64,000 nt of DNA from positions 930,001-994,000 of the forward strand of contig NZ_SRXY01000001.1 in NCBI RefSeq assembly GCF_004804335.1. The letters run 5' to 3'. A program made the position numbers and the translations under genes. The notes under the pieces were generated by a model that was not told the origin of the DNA, made no database searches, and was given only the letters and a program-made list of their open reading frames with translations. This document shows, in pieces, positions 18,381 to 28,277 of the stretch; the first letter of the stretch is position 1, and each line of letters starts with the position of its first letter. Origin of the DNA: Pacificoceanicola onchidii. GTDB lineage: Bacteria > Pseudomonadota > Alphaproteobacteria > Rhodobacterales > Rhodobacteraceae.

Positions 18381-19511
18381 CTATCCCTCGCCGAGCTTTG
18401 GCGCAGATTTGTCCAGCACCAGCTCTGCATCGGAAAAGCGGAATGGCGAGCGCACGCCCGGCACCCCGTCCGGCGTGATCTGCATGCCCCGCGCCTGAAC
18501 CTGCGGATCGGCAAAGACCTCACCCATGTCGTTGATTGGCCCCGCTGGAATACCTTTCGCCTCACAGCCCGCAAGCAGGTCGGCTTTCGTCCATTTCCGC
18601 GTCGCCGTCAATAGCCGGTCGATCATCTCCGCCCGGTTCTGCACGCGATCCGCGTTCGTCCGGTACGCGGGTGCGGTTGCCATGTCGTCCAGCCCAAGCA
18701 AGGCACACAGCCGCTGATACTGCGCATCGTTGCCTGTTGCGATGATGATGAACCCATCGGAACAGTCAAAAACCTGATAAGGCGTTAAGTTCGGGTGGTA
18801 ATTCCCGGTCCGCCCCGGCGGATTGCCCGTTGAGAGGTAGTTCATCGCCTGATTGGCCGTGGCGGAAACGGCGCAATCGAGCAAGGCCATGTCCACATGC
18901 TGTCCTCGCCCGGTCACCGAACGCTGATGCACCGCCGCCAGAATGCCTGCAACCGAGTAAAGCCCGGTGAAAAGATCCGTCACCGCCACGCCAGCGCGCT
19001 GTGGCTGTCCATCGGGATCACCGGTGATCGACATGAGGCCGGACATGCCCTGAATGATGTAGTCATAGCCGGCACGGTGGGCATAAGGGCCGTCCTGCCC
19101 AAACCCGGTGATGGAGCAATAAATCAGGCGCGGGTTGACGACTGAGAGGCTATCATAGTCGAGGCCGTACTTCTTCAGGCCCCCAACCTTGAAATTCTCG
19201 ATGAGAATATCTGCATCCGCGACCAGCGCCCGCATGCGCGCCTGGCCCGCGTCTGACGCCAGATCGACCACTTCAGACCGCTTGCCCCGGTTGCAGGAAT
19301 GGAAGTAGGCGGCGGAACGGTCGTCTTCACGCTCTATGAACGGCGGCCCCCACTGGCGCGTATCATCACCCTGCGCGGCCTCGATTTTCAACACATCCGC
19401 GCCGAGATCGGCCAAGGTCTGGCCAGCCCAGGGGCCAGCCAGAATGCGCGCCAATTCAATGACCTTTAGTCCTTCCAGCGGGCCGCGTGGGGCCGCCTTG
19501 TCATTACTCAT
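18381..19511 (-). CDS. CaiB/BaiF-family CoA transferase (class III)
   Basis: Class III CoA transferase of 376 residues. LEGLKVIELARILAGPWAGQ and LADLGADVLKIE are the family's N-terminal signature, and VDMALLDCAVS carries the conserved aspartate that forms the acyl intermediate. The CoA donor and acceptor are unknown; formyl-CoA, succinyl-CoA or mesaconyl-type relatives look alike. Its start overlaps the dsbA-like stop by four bases, on the minus strand. In many alphaproteobacteria the gene after dsbA here is smc, so the position is somewhat unusual. Confidence 0.88.
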   Translation of the reverse strand: MSNDKAAPRGPLEGLKVIELARILAGPWAGQTLADLGADVLKIEAAQGDDTRQWGPPFIEREDDRSAAYFHSCNRGKRSEVVDLASDAGQARMRALVADADILIENFKVGGLKKYGLDYDSLSVVNPRLIYCSITGFGQDGPYAHRAGYDYIIQGMSGLMSITGDPDGQPQRAGVAVTDLFTGLYSVAGILAAVHQRSVTGRGQHVDMALLDCAVSATANQAMNYLSTGNPPGRTGNYHPNLTPYQVFDCSDGFIIIATGNDAQYQRLCALLGLDDMATAPAYRTNADRVQNRAEMIDRLLTATRKWTKADLLAGCEAKGIPAGPINDMGEVFADPQVQARGMQITPDGVPGVRSPFRFSDAELVLDKSAPKLGEG

Positions 19512-20176
19512 TCGCCGAGTTTCTCATCCAGAATGGCAGAGAACTCTGCGTAACTCATATTTGCGTATTTCTTGCCATCGACCACGAAGGACGGTGTCGA
19601 TTGAATCTCATGCGCGGTTGCATTGGCCTGATACCAAGCCACAAGGTTCTTGAGCTTTTCGCCATCCGACATGCAGGCGTCCAATTCATCCTTGCCGATG
19701 CCGGCCAGGCGGCCAATCTTGCGCAATTCGTCCGCAATCGCCGCGTCATTTCCAGCCCGTGCCCACTGCGCCTGGCCTTTGTAGATCAGGTCGATGATAC
19801 CAAAATACTTCGCCTCACCGCCGCAACGCGCAATGAGCGACGCCCACATGCCGTATTTGTCGAAATACACCTCGCGGTGGGTGAACTTGACCTTGCCGGT
19901 GTCGACATAGTTTTCCTTGACCTGCGGAACCAGATTGGCATGGGCCGTCGCGCAGTGCGGGCAGGTGAAAGAGGCGTATTCGATGATCTCGATCGTCGCG
20001 TCCGGATCGCCCATGGTCATCTCGGTGATGCCAAACTCTGCCGAGGTACCGGAGGCATCGCCAACGCTCTCGGCCTGCGCGGCCATGGCGGTCTCATTGC
20101 CGGACTGCGAGACAAACCAATAGCCGCCCGCGGCAACGGCAAACACAATGGCGGTGGTGGCGAGAATTCGGTTCAT
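19508..20176 (-). CDS. DsbA-family thiol:disulfide protein
   Basis: Periplasmic thioredoxin-fold protein of 222 residues. One N-terminal signal or anchor (RILATTAIVFAVAAGGYWFV) is followed by the active site CPHC at Cys72-Cys75 (EYASFTCPHCATAHANL) and the cis-proline region STPSFVVDGKKYANM near the C terminus. It resembles the membrane-anchored DsbA-like proteins that follow DUF721 in many alphaproteobacteria. I chose the ATG at 20176, after an AGGAAGAGG stretch. It sits between DUF721 and the CoA transferase. Confidence 0.9.
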   Translation of the reverse strand: MNRILATTAIVFAVAAGGYWFVSQSGNETAMAAQAESVGDASGTSAEFGITEMTMGDPDATIEIIEYASFTCPHCATAHANLVPQVKENYVDTGKVKFTHREVYFDKYGMWASLIARCGGEAKYFGIIDLIYKGQAQWARAGNDAAIADELRKIGRLAGIGKDELDACMSDGEKLKNLVAWYQANATAHEIQSTPSFVVDGKKYANMSYAEFSAILDEKLGE

Positions 20177-20221
20177 GGGGAAGGCCTCTTCCTGTGGTGT
20201 GACCATTTGAGCGGGCTGCGC

Positions 20222-20734
20222 TCAGCGGCGTTCGCTCTTGGATAAGACGTTTGCCCCCAGACGTTCAAGCGCCGCGCGCAACCCCGGATCGCCCACTTCG
20301 GTTGTTGCCGAGCGCGCCCGCGTGATCTGCTCCGATGAGGGTTTCGGTTTTTCCGTCGGTTTTGGACGGTGCCGAAAGTCCGCATGACCTTCGGCAAATC
20401 CGGTCGCCGCCGTCTGCGTAATCCGAATGCGGGTGATGGCGTTGTAGCCGTAAACCGCATTGATCCGCTCGCGCAAAGGCTCCTTTTGCATTTCGAGCAT
20501 CGGCGCCATCGCGCCGGTCGTCAAAAGCGTAAGCGTCGCGCCAAATCCTTGACGAGAATAAGAAATATCGACAGGTCGAGAAATCTTCGCGGCATCACTC
20601 CCCGCGATTTCCTCCCAATGTGTGAGAACCCGAGACTGGGCAAACCCCCGCGATTCAGAGGCCTTGCGTATGTTGCCTTCCAGCAGCTTTGCCGTATGGG
20701 CAAAGCCGTAGGTGGTTGTCTTGCGTCTGGTCAT
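20222..20734 (-). CDS. DUF721 (DciA-like) protein
   Basis: A 170-residue protein with a DUF721 domain in its first ~120 residues (FAHTAKLLEGNIRKASESRG, SRVLTHWEEIAGSDAAKISRP, LLTTGAMAPMLEMQKEPLRERIN). The domain is related to DciA, a loader of the replicative helicase DnaB. A charged, proline-rich C-terminal tail follows. It is divergent from mutY and upstream of dsbA, the order seen in many alphaproteobacteria. Confidence 0.88.
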   Translation of the reverse strand: MTRRKTTTYGFAHTAKLLEGNIRKASESRGFAQSRVLTHWEEIAGSDAAKISRPVDISYSRQGFGATLTLLTTGAMAPMLEMQKEPLRERINAVYGYNAITRIRITQTAATGFAEGHADFRHRPKPTEKPKPSSEQITRARSATTEVGDPGLRAALERLGANVLSKSERR

Positions 20735-20822
20735 GGTTTGACTCTCCCGGCGTGACGCTATCCTAGTGCTGCGCGGCGGGTCCGTCAGCCCCGGAATTCA
20801 TGTTTCCTTAAGGAGATCAAAC

Positions 20823-21866
20823 TTGCGTGAGAGCGCCCAATCGGCCGACCTTCTGGAGTGGTATGACCGCCATGCACGTGAATTGCCGTGGCGGATCAGC
20901 CCCGGTGCGCGGCGTGCCGGGATCGTGCCAGACCCCTATCGCGTCTGGCTGTCGGAAATCATGCTCCAGCAAACCACAGTTGCAGCGGTCAAAGCCTATT
21001 TCGAGAAGTTCACCGCGCGCTGGCCCACGGTTGTTGAGCTCGCCAATGCGCAGGACGCGGATGTCATGGCGGCCTGGGCCGGGCTTGGATACTACGCCCG
21101 AGCGCGGAATCTGCTGAAATGCGCCCGTGTTGTACGCGATGCATTTGGCGGTGTGTTCCCGGACACCCATGACGCCTTGATCGAACTGCCCGGCGTCGGG
21201 CGGTACACGGCGGCGGCGGTGGCTTCGATTGCGTTTGACCGCTCCGAAGTTGTTGTTGACGGCAATGTCGAACGGGTCATGGCACGTCTCTTCGACGAGC
21301 ATCAGCCCCTGCCGGGCGCCAAGACGGTTCTGACGGAATACGCGGCCAGTCTGACCCCCGATCTGCGGCCCGGAGACTACGCGCAGGCTGTCATGGATCT
21401 TGGTGCCACAATCTGCACCCCCAAACGCCCGGCCTGCGGGCTCTGCCCCTGGCGTCGCAACTGCGCGGCCTGGGATGCCGGAACAGCCGAAGAGTTGCCC
21501 AAGAAAACGCCCAAGAAGAAGAAACCCATCCGCCATGGAATTGCTTACGTGGCACGGCGTGTGGACGGCGCGATCCTGCTGGAGCGCAGACCGGACAGCG
21601 GCCTGCTTGGCGGCATGCTCGGCTGGCCCGGGTCGGACTGGATCGAAGGCACGCCAGAGGAAGCCACTCCGATTCGCGCCGAATGGAAAACTCTGAACGG
21701 CGAAGCGCGCCATACCTTCACGCATTTTCACCTGCGGTTGACGGTCAAGACTGCGCTTGTCCCGATGGACCGCAAGCCGTTGCGCGGGGAGTTTGTTGAT
21801 CAAGCCGATTTCTCTCCCGCCGATCTGCCAACCGTGATGCGCAAGGCCTTCGATCTGTCTCGCTGA
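20823..21866 (+). CDS. mutY: A/G-specific adenine glycosylase
   Basis: Base-excision repair glycosylase removing adenine mispaired with 8-oxoguanine. The helix-hairpin-helix ELPGVGRYTAAAVASIAF is followed by VVVDGNVERVMARLF with the catalytic aspartate, and a [4Fe-4S] cluster at Cys198, Cys205, Cys208 and Cys214 (C-X6-C-X2-C-X5-C). The C-terminal third is a NUDIX-like domain (RRVDGAILLERRPDSGLLGGM) that reads the 8-oxoG. I place the start at the TTG at 20823, seven bases after AAGGAG (20810-20815), giving 347 residues; longer frames lack a site and add residues foreign to the family. Confidence 0.94.
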   Translation: MRESAQSADLLEWYDRHARELPWRISPGARRAGIVPDPYRVWLSEIMLQQTTVAAVKAYFEKFTARWPTVVELANAQDADVMAAWAGLGYYARARNLLKCARVVRDAFGGVFPDTHDALIELPGVGRYTAAAVASIAFDRSEVVVDGNVERVMARLFDEHQPLPGAKTVLTEYAASLTPDLRPGDYAQAVMDLGATICTPKRPACGLCPWRRNCAAWDAGTAEELPKKTPKKKKPIRHGIAYVARRVDGAILLERRPDSGLLGGMLGWPGSDWIEGTPEEATPIRAEWKTLNGEARHTFTHFHLRLTVKTALVPMDRKPLRGEFVDQADFSPADLPTVMRKAFDLSR

Positions 21867-21950
21867 GCAGGCTGGCGCGCACAGCCCTTGCAAACGGCCC
21901 TGCATTCCCGCAAAACCCCTCGCAATCACGCCTATTCAAAGGGTTCCCCC

Positions 21951-23294
21951 ATGCGCCTGTCCCGTTACTTCCTGCCCGTCCTCAAGGAAACGCCCGCCGA
22001 GGCGCAGATCGTCTCGCACCGCTACATGCTGCGCGCCGGCATGATCAAACAGGCCAGCGCCGGGATCTACTCGTGGCTGCCGCTGGGCTACAAGGTTCTG
22101 ATGAACATCGAGACCATCGTGCACGAAGAGCAACAACGCGCGGGCCACATTCCGCTCCTGATGCCCACGCTGCAATCGGCGGATCTCTGGCGGGAAAGCG
22201 GGCGCTATGATGCCTATGGCGAGGAAATGCTGCGCATCACCGACCGCCACGGCCGTGACATGCTCTATGGCCCCACAAACGAAGAACTGGTAACAGACAT
22301 CTTCCGCTCGAACGTGTCGTCCTACAAAGACCTGCCGCTGACGCTCTACCACATCCAGTGGAAGTTCCGTGACGAGATCCGCCCGCGTTTTGGCGTAATG
22401 CGTGGGCGCGAATTCTACATGAAGGACGGTTACAACTTCGACCTCACCAAGGAAGACGCGCTGCACGCCTACAACCGGCATCTGGTCAGCTACCTGCGCA
22501 CATATGAGCGCATGGGCTTGCAAGCGATCCCGATGCGCGCCGACGGCGGCCCGATCGGCGGCGACTACACCCATGAATTCCTTGTGCTTGCCGATACCGG
22601 CGAGAGCGAGGTTTTCTATGACAGCGAGATCACCGACCTGAAATTCGGCGACCGCGAGATTGATTACGATTCCGTCGAGCAGTGCCAGGCGGTTCTGGAA
22701 GAATTCACTTCCCGCTATGCCCGCACTGACGAAACTCATGACGAAGCCGTGTTTGCCGAGGTGCCGGAAGAACGCCGCCGCACTGCACGCGGTATTGAGG
22801 TCGGGCAGATCTTCTATTTCGGCACCAAGTATTCCGAAAGCATGGGCGCAATGGTGCAGGACAGCGAAGGCGGCAAGGTGCCCGTCCACATGGGCTCGCA
22901 CGGCATCGGCGTCTCCCGTCTTCTGGGCGCGATTATCGAAGCCTCGCATGATGAGAAGGGTATCATCTGGCCCGAAGGCGTTACCCCGTTCCACTGCGGC
23001 ATCGTGAACCTCAAGGTAGGTGACGAGGCGGCGGACGAGGCCTGCGCGTCTCTCTACAAGGCTTTGAGCGCCCTCGGGCTTGAGCCGCTTTACGACGACA
23101 CCTCTGATCGCGCTGGGGCAAAGTTTGCCAAGATGGACCTGATCGGCTTGCCTTGGCGGATCACGGTTGGGCCGCGCGGCCTCAAGAACGGCGTGGTCGA
23201 AGTGACAAGCCGCCGGACCGGGGAAAGCGAAGAGCTTCCGCCGCTCGAGGCGATTGAAAAAATTGCAAAAATCTACGGCAAGGTTGCCAGCTAA
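21951..23294 (+). CDS. proS: Prolyl-tRNA synthetase
   Basis: Class II aminoacyl-tRNA synthetase charging tRNA-Pro. Motif 1 region [20 protein letters not shown], motif 2 [25 protein letters not shown] and motif 3 [16 protein letters not shown] are present. At 447 residues it is the short alphaproteobacterial form, lacking the INS editing domain found in E. coli ProS. The start is the ATG at 21951 ([19 protein letters not shown]); the longer frame has no family similarity. A strong terminator follows the stop. Confidence 0.95.
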   Translation: MRLSRYFLPVLKETPAEAQIVSHRYMLRAGMIKQASAGIYSWLPLGYKVLMNIETIVHEEQQRAGHIPLLMPTLQSADLWRESGRYDAYGEEMLRITDRHGRDMLYGPTNEELVTDIFRSNVSSYKDLPLTLYHIQWKFRDEIRPRFGVMRGREFYMKDGYNFDLTKEDALHAYNRHLVSYLRTYERMGLQAIPMRADGGPIGGDYTHEFLVLADTGESEVFYDSEITDLKFGDREIDYDSVEQCQAVLEEFTSRYARTDETHDEAVFAEVPEERRRTARGIEVGQIFYFGTKYSESMGAMVQDSEGGKVPVHMGSHGIGVSRLLGAIIEASHDEKGIIWPEGVTPFHCGIVNLKVGDEAADEACASLYKALSALGLEPLYDDTSDRAGAKFAKMDLIGLPWRITVGPRGLKNGVVEVTSRRTGESEELPPLEAIEKIAKIYGKVAS

Positions 23295-23320
23295 CCGCAA
23301 AGGCAGCCAAGACAACATCA

Positions 23321-23353
23321 AAGCCCCGGACATGCTCCGGGGCTTTTCTTTTA
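23321..23353 (+). terminator. Rho-independent terminator of proS
   Basis: An 11-bp stem (AAAGCCCCGGA and TCCGGGGCTTT) with loop CATGC and the run TTTTCTTTT. It lies 27 bases after the proS stop. The stem core is the same as in the lolA terminator at 32932. Confidence 0.9.
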
Positions 23354-23360
23354 GGCACCT

Positions 23361-24113
23361 TCAATCGCGCAATGCCGGCAGGCCAACGCCCGTCGATTCA
23401 AACCCGCCATCCGCAGCCACCACCTGCCCCGTCACATAAGACGCCTTTTCGGAGGCCAGAAAACAGATGACCTCTGCCAGTTCCCGCTCGGAGCCGTAAC
23501 GGTTCAGGGGAATCGCATCGTGATAGGCGTCGATGATCTCCTGTGTATGCACCGCCATGGCCAGTTTCGTCCTGACCGGCCCGGGGCAGACGCAGTTCAC
23601 GCGCACCCCAAATTCACCAAGTTCCGCCGCATATTGCTTGGTCAATTGAATGACAGCCGCTTTTGACGTGCCATAGGCGACGCGCAGGGTCGAGGCGCGC
23701 AAACCGGAAATCGAACCGATGTTCACAATCGCCCCGCTGCTTGCCTTCAAAGCCTCCGACGCCGCTTGCGAACAGAGGAAAACCCCGTCCAGATTGGTCT
23801 GCATCACACGTCGCCACATCTCGAAAGAGCACTCTGCAATCGGACCGAACTCGGCAATTCCTGCATTGTTTATCAACGCATCAATACACCCTGACCATTC
23901 AAGAGTTTCCGACACCATTCGGTTGACGTCCTGCGGGTTTGATACGTCATACGGCAAGGACAAGACGTTCTGACGCGTGGCCGAAACCGCCGACAACTCC
24001 TCAACGTCGTAGTCCACCATGGCCACGCGCCAGCCCTGTTCCAGAAACAGATCTGTGGTTGCCAGCCCGATCCCCCGGGCCGCGCCCGTGACTATTGCGC
24101 ATTTCTGGATCAT
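23361..24113 (-). CDS. SDR-family oxidoreductase
   Basis: Short-chain dehydrogenase/reductase of 250 residues, classical type. The cofactor loop is TGAARGIG (residues 9-16), NNAG follows, the catalytic serine lies in NIGSISG and the Tyr/Lys pair in YGTSK. CPGPVRTKLA and the C-terminal SYVTGQVVAADGGF are typical. An acidic residue at the end of strand 2 (VDYDVEEL) suggests NAD rather than NADP. Substrate unknown. The start at 24113 (MIQKCAIVTG) follows GAGGGGCGAGGCAG. Confidence 0.88.
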   Translation of the reverse strand: MIQKCAIVTGAARGIGLATTDLFLEQGWRVAMVDYDVEELSAVSATRQNVLSLPYDVSNPQDVNRMVSETLEWSGCIDALINNAGIAEFGPIAECSFEMWRRVMQTNLDGVFLCSQAASEALKASSGAIVNIGSISGLRASTLRVAYGTSKAAVIQLTKQYAAELGEFGVRVNCVCPGPVRTKLAMAVHTQEIIDAYHDAIPLNRYGSERELAEVICFLASEKASYVTGQVVAADGGFESTGVGLPALRD

Positions 24114-24175
24114 CTGCCTCGCCCCTCCATATGTCCCGCGCATTTGTGGCACGCGGACCCGGTCTTGGAAAGGGC

Positions 24176-24198
24176 GGCGGGGCAGAGCCCCGCCCTAC
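24176..24198 (-). repeat. REP-like palindrome, copy 2 (GTAG foot)
   Basis: Read on the minus strand: GTAG, then GGCGGGGC-TCT-GCCCCGCC. It lies between the SDR start and the UbiH-type stop, 14 bases after the latter's stop codon on the minus strand. It shares the foot and stem of the other four copies. Confidence 0.75.
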
Positions 24199-24211
24199 AG
24201 GCGCGCTGCGC

Positions 24212-25423
24212 TCAAAGTCTCATGAGATCGGGCAACTCCCCGGTCAGCCCCGCCGCCTCGCGGATAAACGAGCGGCGCAAACCGGGCGCCTTGCCAACAA
24301 GCGCCATCCCGATATCCCGGCCAACCCGAAGCAATGGATTGTCATTCGAGAACAATCGGTTAAAGACGTCCGTCGCCGCCGCCAGCGAAGCCGTATCCCA
24401 GCGGCGCCAGCTTTGATAGCGCCCCAGAACCTGCGGGCTGGCGAAGTCTTCTCCGCGCCGAACCGCATGGCTGATCACATGCGCCAGAGCGGCCACGTCC
24501 CGCAAGCCAGCGTTCAACCCCTGACCTGCAATCGGGTGCATACCATGGGCCGCGTCACCAACAAGTGCCACACGCTCGGCAACAAAGGCATTCGCCAAAG
24601 TCAGGTTCAAAGGATAAGTATAGCGCCCGCCCGCGAGGCTTATTTCGCCGAGGAAATCACCGAAACGCGGCCGCAGAATCTCCAGATACTTCTCATCGGA
24701 CAAGGCGTTGATGGCACGCGCCTGCGCATCCGTCTCGCTCCAGACGATGCTGCTGCGATTGCCTGTCAGCGGCAGAATCGCCAGAGGGCCGGGCGGCAGG
24801 AACAACTGGTGCGCAACGCCGCCATGCGGCAACTCATGCGCAATGGCGCAAACCAGCGCCGTCTGGCCATACCCCCAGCCTGTGCGCTTGATCCCGGCTC
24901 GCGCGCAGGTGCCGCTCTGGCGACCATCTGCACCAACGATCAACCGGCATGTCAGAACTTCGCCGCTGGCCAGCGTCACGGACGCACCGGACGGTCCGGT
25001 TTCCTGTGCAATCACCGTCTCACCGGCGCGGTGGGTGATTCTGCTCTCTGCATCCATCGCGGCCAGCAGGGCACGGCGCAAATAGCGATCCTCGACCATG
25101 TATCCCATCGGACCTTCTTCGATCTCGGCACTATCGAAATGCAGGCCCAGGAAGACCTCAGCTTCGCCCACCCGGCCGTCAGAAACCTTGATCTCTTTCA
25201 TCGCCTGCGCGTTTTCCGCAAGGCCTTGCCAAAGCCCGAGCCCCTCCAGCATGCGCTTCGATGACAAGGCCAGAGCATAGCCGCGCCCATCGAAATCACC
25301 CGCCTCGCGCGTACTGACGGGCAAGGCGTCAATGACAAGAGCGCTTAAGCCGGCCTGCGCGGCGGCAAGAGCAAGGGCGGGGCCGTTCAGACCGCCACCG
25401 ATGATGATCAGATCGCTATCCAT
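24212..25423 (-). CDS. UbiH/UbiF/COQ6-family FAD monooxygenase
   Basis: Flavin-dependent aromatic hydroxylase of 403 residues, of the group that hydroxylates the ubiquinone ring. The FAD loop IIIGGGLNGPALALA is at the N terminus; LIVGADGRQSGTCARAGI is the middle DG-type motif, and GDAAHGMHPIAGQGLNAGLRD is the family signature. Which ring position it modifies cannot be told. The start is the ATG at 25423 (MDSDLIIIGGG); the longer open frame upstream is antisense to the amidase gene. Divergent from that amidase. Confidence 0.9.
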   Translation of the reverse strand: MDSDLIIIGGGLNGPALALAAAQAGLSALVIDALPVSTREAGDFDGRGYALALSSKRMLEGLGLWQGLAENAQAMKEIKVSDGRVGEAEVFLGLHFDSAEIEEGPMGYMVEDRYLRRALLAAMDAESRITHRAGETVIAQETGPSGASVTLASGEVLTCRLIVGADGRQSGTCARAGIKRTGWGYGQTALVCAIAHELPHGGVAHQLFLPPGPLAILPLTGNRSSIVWSETDAQARAINALSDEKYLEILRPRFGDFLGEISLAGGRYTYPLNLTLANAFVAERVALVGDAAHGMHPIAGQGLNAGLRDVAALAHVISHAVRRGEDFASPQVLGRYQSWRRWDTASLAAATDVFNRLFSNDNPLLRVGRDIGMALVGKAPGLRRSFIREAAGLTGELPDLMRL

Positions 25424-25504
25424 AGGCCTGAATATGCGCGCCTTATCGGGATTGTCCATGCGCCGCGCTGCCGCTACCGTCGGCTTGGGCAAAAGGATGA
25501 TGGT

Positions 25505-26836
25505 ATGAACGATTTTTCCAAAATGAGCGCAGCAGAACTGGGTCGCGGAATCGGGGCAGGATCCATCGATCCGGTTGATCTGACGGAGTATTTCCTGAGC
25601 GCCATCGAGGCCCATCCAATGGCCCCCCGCATTTATGCCCGCCTCACGCCGGAACGCGCCCGCGCCGAAGCCGGGGCCGCACAGGCGCGCGCCAGATCCG
25701 GACAACGCCTGTCTTTGCTCGATGGGGTTCCTGTCAGCTGGAAAGACCTCTTCGACACCGCCGGAACCGTCACCGAAGCCGGATCGCACCTTCTGCGCGG
25801 GCGCGTTCCGGAGCGCGATGCCGAAGTCCTGCAAAGTGCCACGGCGCTCGGGCTTGTCTGTCTTGGCAAGACGCACATGTCCGAACTGGCCTTCTCCGGC
25901 CTTGGCCTGAACCCTGTTACGCAATCCCCGCCTTGCGTAAATGATCCCGATGCTGTCGCTGGTGGCTCATCCTCGGGAGCGGCCGCCTCCGTTGCCTTTG
26001 GCCTTGCCGCGGCTGCCGTTGGATCCGACACGGGCGGGTCGGTGCGGATTCCCTCGGTCTGGAACGACCTTGTCGGGCTGAAAACAACGTCCGGTCGGCT
26101 CAGCCTCAAAGGTGTCGTTCCACTTGCGGCCAGGTTCGACACCGTCGGCCCGCTCTGCCAAACCGTTGAAGACGCCGCCCTGATGCTTGCCGTACTTGAG
26201 GGAGGCAAGCCGATTGACCTGCGCGGCGCACACCTCGAGGGATGCCGCTTCGCCGCCCTGCAAACCATCGTGATGGACGACCTGCGCGGTGACCCAGCCA
26301 AGGCCTACGCTGCGGCACTGGAAGCGTTGAAAGCCGCCGGAGCCGAGATTGTTCCCTTCGACTTCCCCGCCCTTGATGGTCCGATGGGAGATGCGGGCAT
26401 CCTCTACACCACCGAAGCCTGGGGCACATGGGGCGCGGCGATCGAGGCTGACCCCGATCTCATGTTCCCGCCCATTCGTGAACGCTTTGCCGCCGGGGCA
26501 TTGCCCAAGGGCGCCGATTACGTCGCGGCCTGGCAACGGCTGGATGCTGTTCGGGCCGAATGGTTGGCCGCCACGGCAGGGTTTGACGCAGTCCTCTGCC
26601 CAACAGCGCCGAACACGGCCCCAAAGATCGACAAACTCATGGAGCAGGGCGACTACTACGTGAAAGAAAATCTCATCACCCTGCGCAATACCCGTGTAGG
26701 CAACCTGATGGGCGGCTGCGCCATCACTCTGCCAACCGGCACCCCCGGTTGCGGTATCAGCCTGATGGGCGCGCCCATGGCCGAAGAGCGCCTCCTGCGG
26801 ATCGCCGCAGCAGCGGAACAGGCCCTCAGCGCCTGA
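25505..26836 (+). CDS. Amidase-signature enzyme
   Basis: Amidase-signature family hydrolase of 443 residues. The Ser-cisSer-Lys triad context is visible: Lys80 in VSWKDLF, GGSSSGAAASVAFG, and GSDTGGSVRIPSVWN. FDTVGPLCQTVEDAA and GFDAVLCPTAP are family stretches. GatA is unlikely, because the neighbours are not gatCB. Substrate unknown. Divergent from the UbiH-type gene, with an 81-base gap. Confidence 0.9.
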   Translation: MNDFSKMSAAELGRGIGAGSIDPVDLTEYFLSAIEAHPMAPRIYARLTPERARAEAGAAQARARSGQRLSLLDGVPVSWKDLFDTAGTVTEAGSHLLRGRVPERDAEVLQSATALGLVCLGKTHMSELAFSGLGLNPVTQSPPCVNDPDAVAGGSSSGAAASVAFGLAAAAVGSDTGGSVRIPSVWNDLVGLKTTSGRLSLKGVVPLAARFDTVGPLCQTVEDAALMLAVLEGGKPIDLRGAHLEGCRFAALQTIVMDDLRGDPAKAYAAALEALKAAGAEIVPFDFPALDGPMGDAGILYTTEAWGTWGAAIEADPDLMFPPIRERFAAGALPKGADYVAAWQRLDAVRAEWLAATAGFDAVLCPTAPNTAPKIDKLMEQGDYYVKENLITLRNTRVGNLMGGCAITLPTGTPGCGISLMGAPMAEERLLRIAAAAEQALSA

Positions 26837-26837
26837 T

Positions 26838-26919
26838 TTTCTTTGTGCCGCAAATATCCCGGGGAGCGCCTGAGGCGCGGGGCAGAGCCCCTACCAAAGT
26901 TTTGTTCCAGCAAAACTTT
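26838..26919 (-). repeat. Composite intergenic repeat, copy 2 (reversed, with two hairpins)
   Basis: Read on the minus strand: hairpin AAAGTTTTG-N6-CAAAACTTT (26919-26896), then GGGGCTCTGCCCC, a spacer, CTCCCCGGGATATTTG and GCACAAAGAAA. It fills most of the gap after the amidase stop. The first hairpin differs from that of copy 3 by a paired change (G-C against A-T), which keeps the stem. Confidence 0.7.
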
Positions 26920-27089
26920 CCGCTGCGACGGACATCAATATATACACCGCAACATTTTTGCGACATTCCGGCCACACCCGTGCGGCACCCCGCCAAGATT
27001 CTGGACAGTGCCCCCCCGGATTTCGTACTCTGACTTCAATGCGGGGCGACAATGATCCCGCACCCTGAGGCAGTACAAAGCGAAACCAG

Positions 27090-28277
27090 ATGTTCCCCGA
27101 GCGGTTCTCGAACCTACCGGCTTATGCGTTCCCGCGTCTGCGGGCGCTATTGAATGTGCATGAGGCTGGTGGCCCCGTGCGCCACATGTCCATTGGCGAG
27201 CCGAAACACGCGTTTCCGGCTTGGATAGCGGATATCATCGCGGACAACGCAGCCGACTTCGGGCGCTATCCGGCAAATGACGGCACCCCGGAACTGCGCG
27301 AGGCCATCGCGGGTTGGATCAACAGGCGCTACGTCGTTTCTCTGGATCCCGACACGCAGATCATGAGCGTCAATGGCACGCGCGAAGCGCTGTACAATGC
27401 CGGAATGGCGCTCTGCCCGGAGACGAAAAACGGTTTGCGCCCGGCTGTTCTGATGCCGAACCCGTTTTATCAGGTCTACATGATTTCGGCCATTTCGGTC
27501 GGGGCGGAACCGATCTTTGTGCCCGCCACTGCAGAAACCGGCCATCTTCCGGATTTCACCAGCGTCGGAGAAGAGGTCCTGAACCGAACCAGCATGGTCT
27601 ACATCTGCTCCCCCGCCAACCCGCAGGGTGTGATCGCAGATGAGGCGTATTGGGACGCCCTGATCACCCTTGGCGAGAAGCATGATTTCCAGATCATGGC
27701 CGACGAGTGTTACTCCGAGATTTATCGCGATACGCCGCCTCCCGGTGCCCTGACCATGGCAGAGCGCCTTGGCGCGGATCCGGAGCGCGTGTTGACCTTC
27801 CAGTCGCTTTCCAAACGCTCCAGCCTTCCGGGCCTGCGTTCCGGCTTTGTCGCGGGTGGGCCAGAGAGCATCAGACGCATGAAGCAGCTGCGCGCTTATT
27901 CGGGCGCACCGGTGCCCCTGCCGCTGCAGAAGGCGAGCGCAGCTGTCTGGAACGATGAAGCGCATGTCACGGAGAATCGCGGACTCTACCGCGCCAAATA
28001 CGATCTGGCCGACCGCATCTTCGGCAATGTTCCGGGTTACATGCCGCCGCAGGCGGGCATGTTCCTCTGGTTGCCGGTAGAGGACGGCGAGGCCGCGACA
28101 CTGAAACTGTGGAAGGAAACCGGCGTGCGCGTGCTGCCGGGTGAATACCTTTCGAAAGACACCCCAACCGGCAATCCCGGGAAGGGCTATATCCGCGTGG
28201 CCATTGTGGCCCCTTATGACGAGACCGAAGCCGGTCTGACGTTGATCAGGGACTGTCTGTATGGCGACTGCGGCTAA
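27090..28277 (+). CDS. Class I/II aminotransferase (DapC-like)
   Basis: PLP-dependent fold-type I aminotransferase of 395 residues. The PLP lysine is Lys242 in [15 protein letters not shown], preceded by [20 protein letters not shown] and [16 protein letters not shown] are family motifs, and the C-terminal arginine is in YIRVAIV. Overall it resembles N-succinyldiaminopimelate aminotransferases of lysine synthesis, but related enzymes with other substrates look alike. It overlaps the ftsK start by 17 bases. Confidence 0.87.
   Translation: MFPERFSNLPAYAFPRLRALLNVHEAGGPVRHMSIGEPKHAFPAWIADIIADNAADFGRYPANDGTPELREAIAGWINRRYVVSLDPDTQIMSVNGTREALYNAGMALCPETKNGLRPAVLMPNPFYQVYMISAISVGAEPIFVPATAETGHLPDFTSVGEEVLNRTSMVYICSPANPQGVIADEAYWDALITLGEKHDFQIMADECYSEIYRDTPPPGALTMAERLGADPERVLTFQSLSKRSSLPGLRSGFVAGGPESIRRMKQLRAYSGAPVPLPLQKASAAVWNDEAHVTENRGLYRAKYDLADRIFGNVPGYMPPQAGMFLWLPVEDGEAATLKLWKETGVRVLPGEYLSKDTPTGNPGKGYIRVAIVAPYDETEAGLTLIRDCLYGDCG

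Noticed and set aside
21936-23333. 465-residue open frame antisense to proS
   Set aside because: Shadow of proS; no start site or family.
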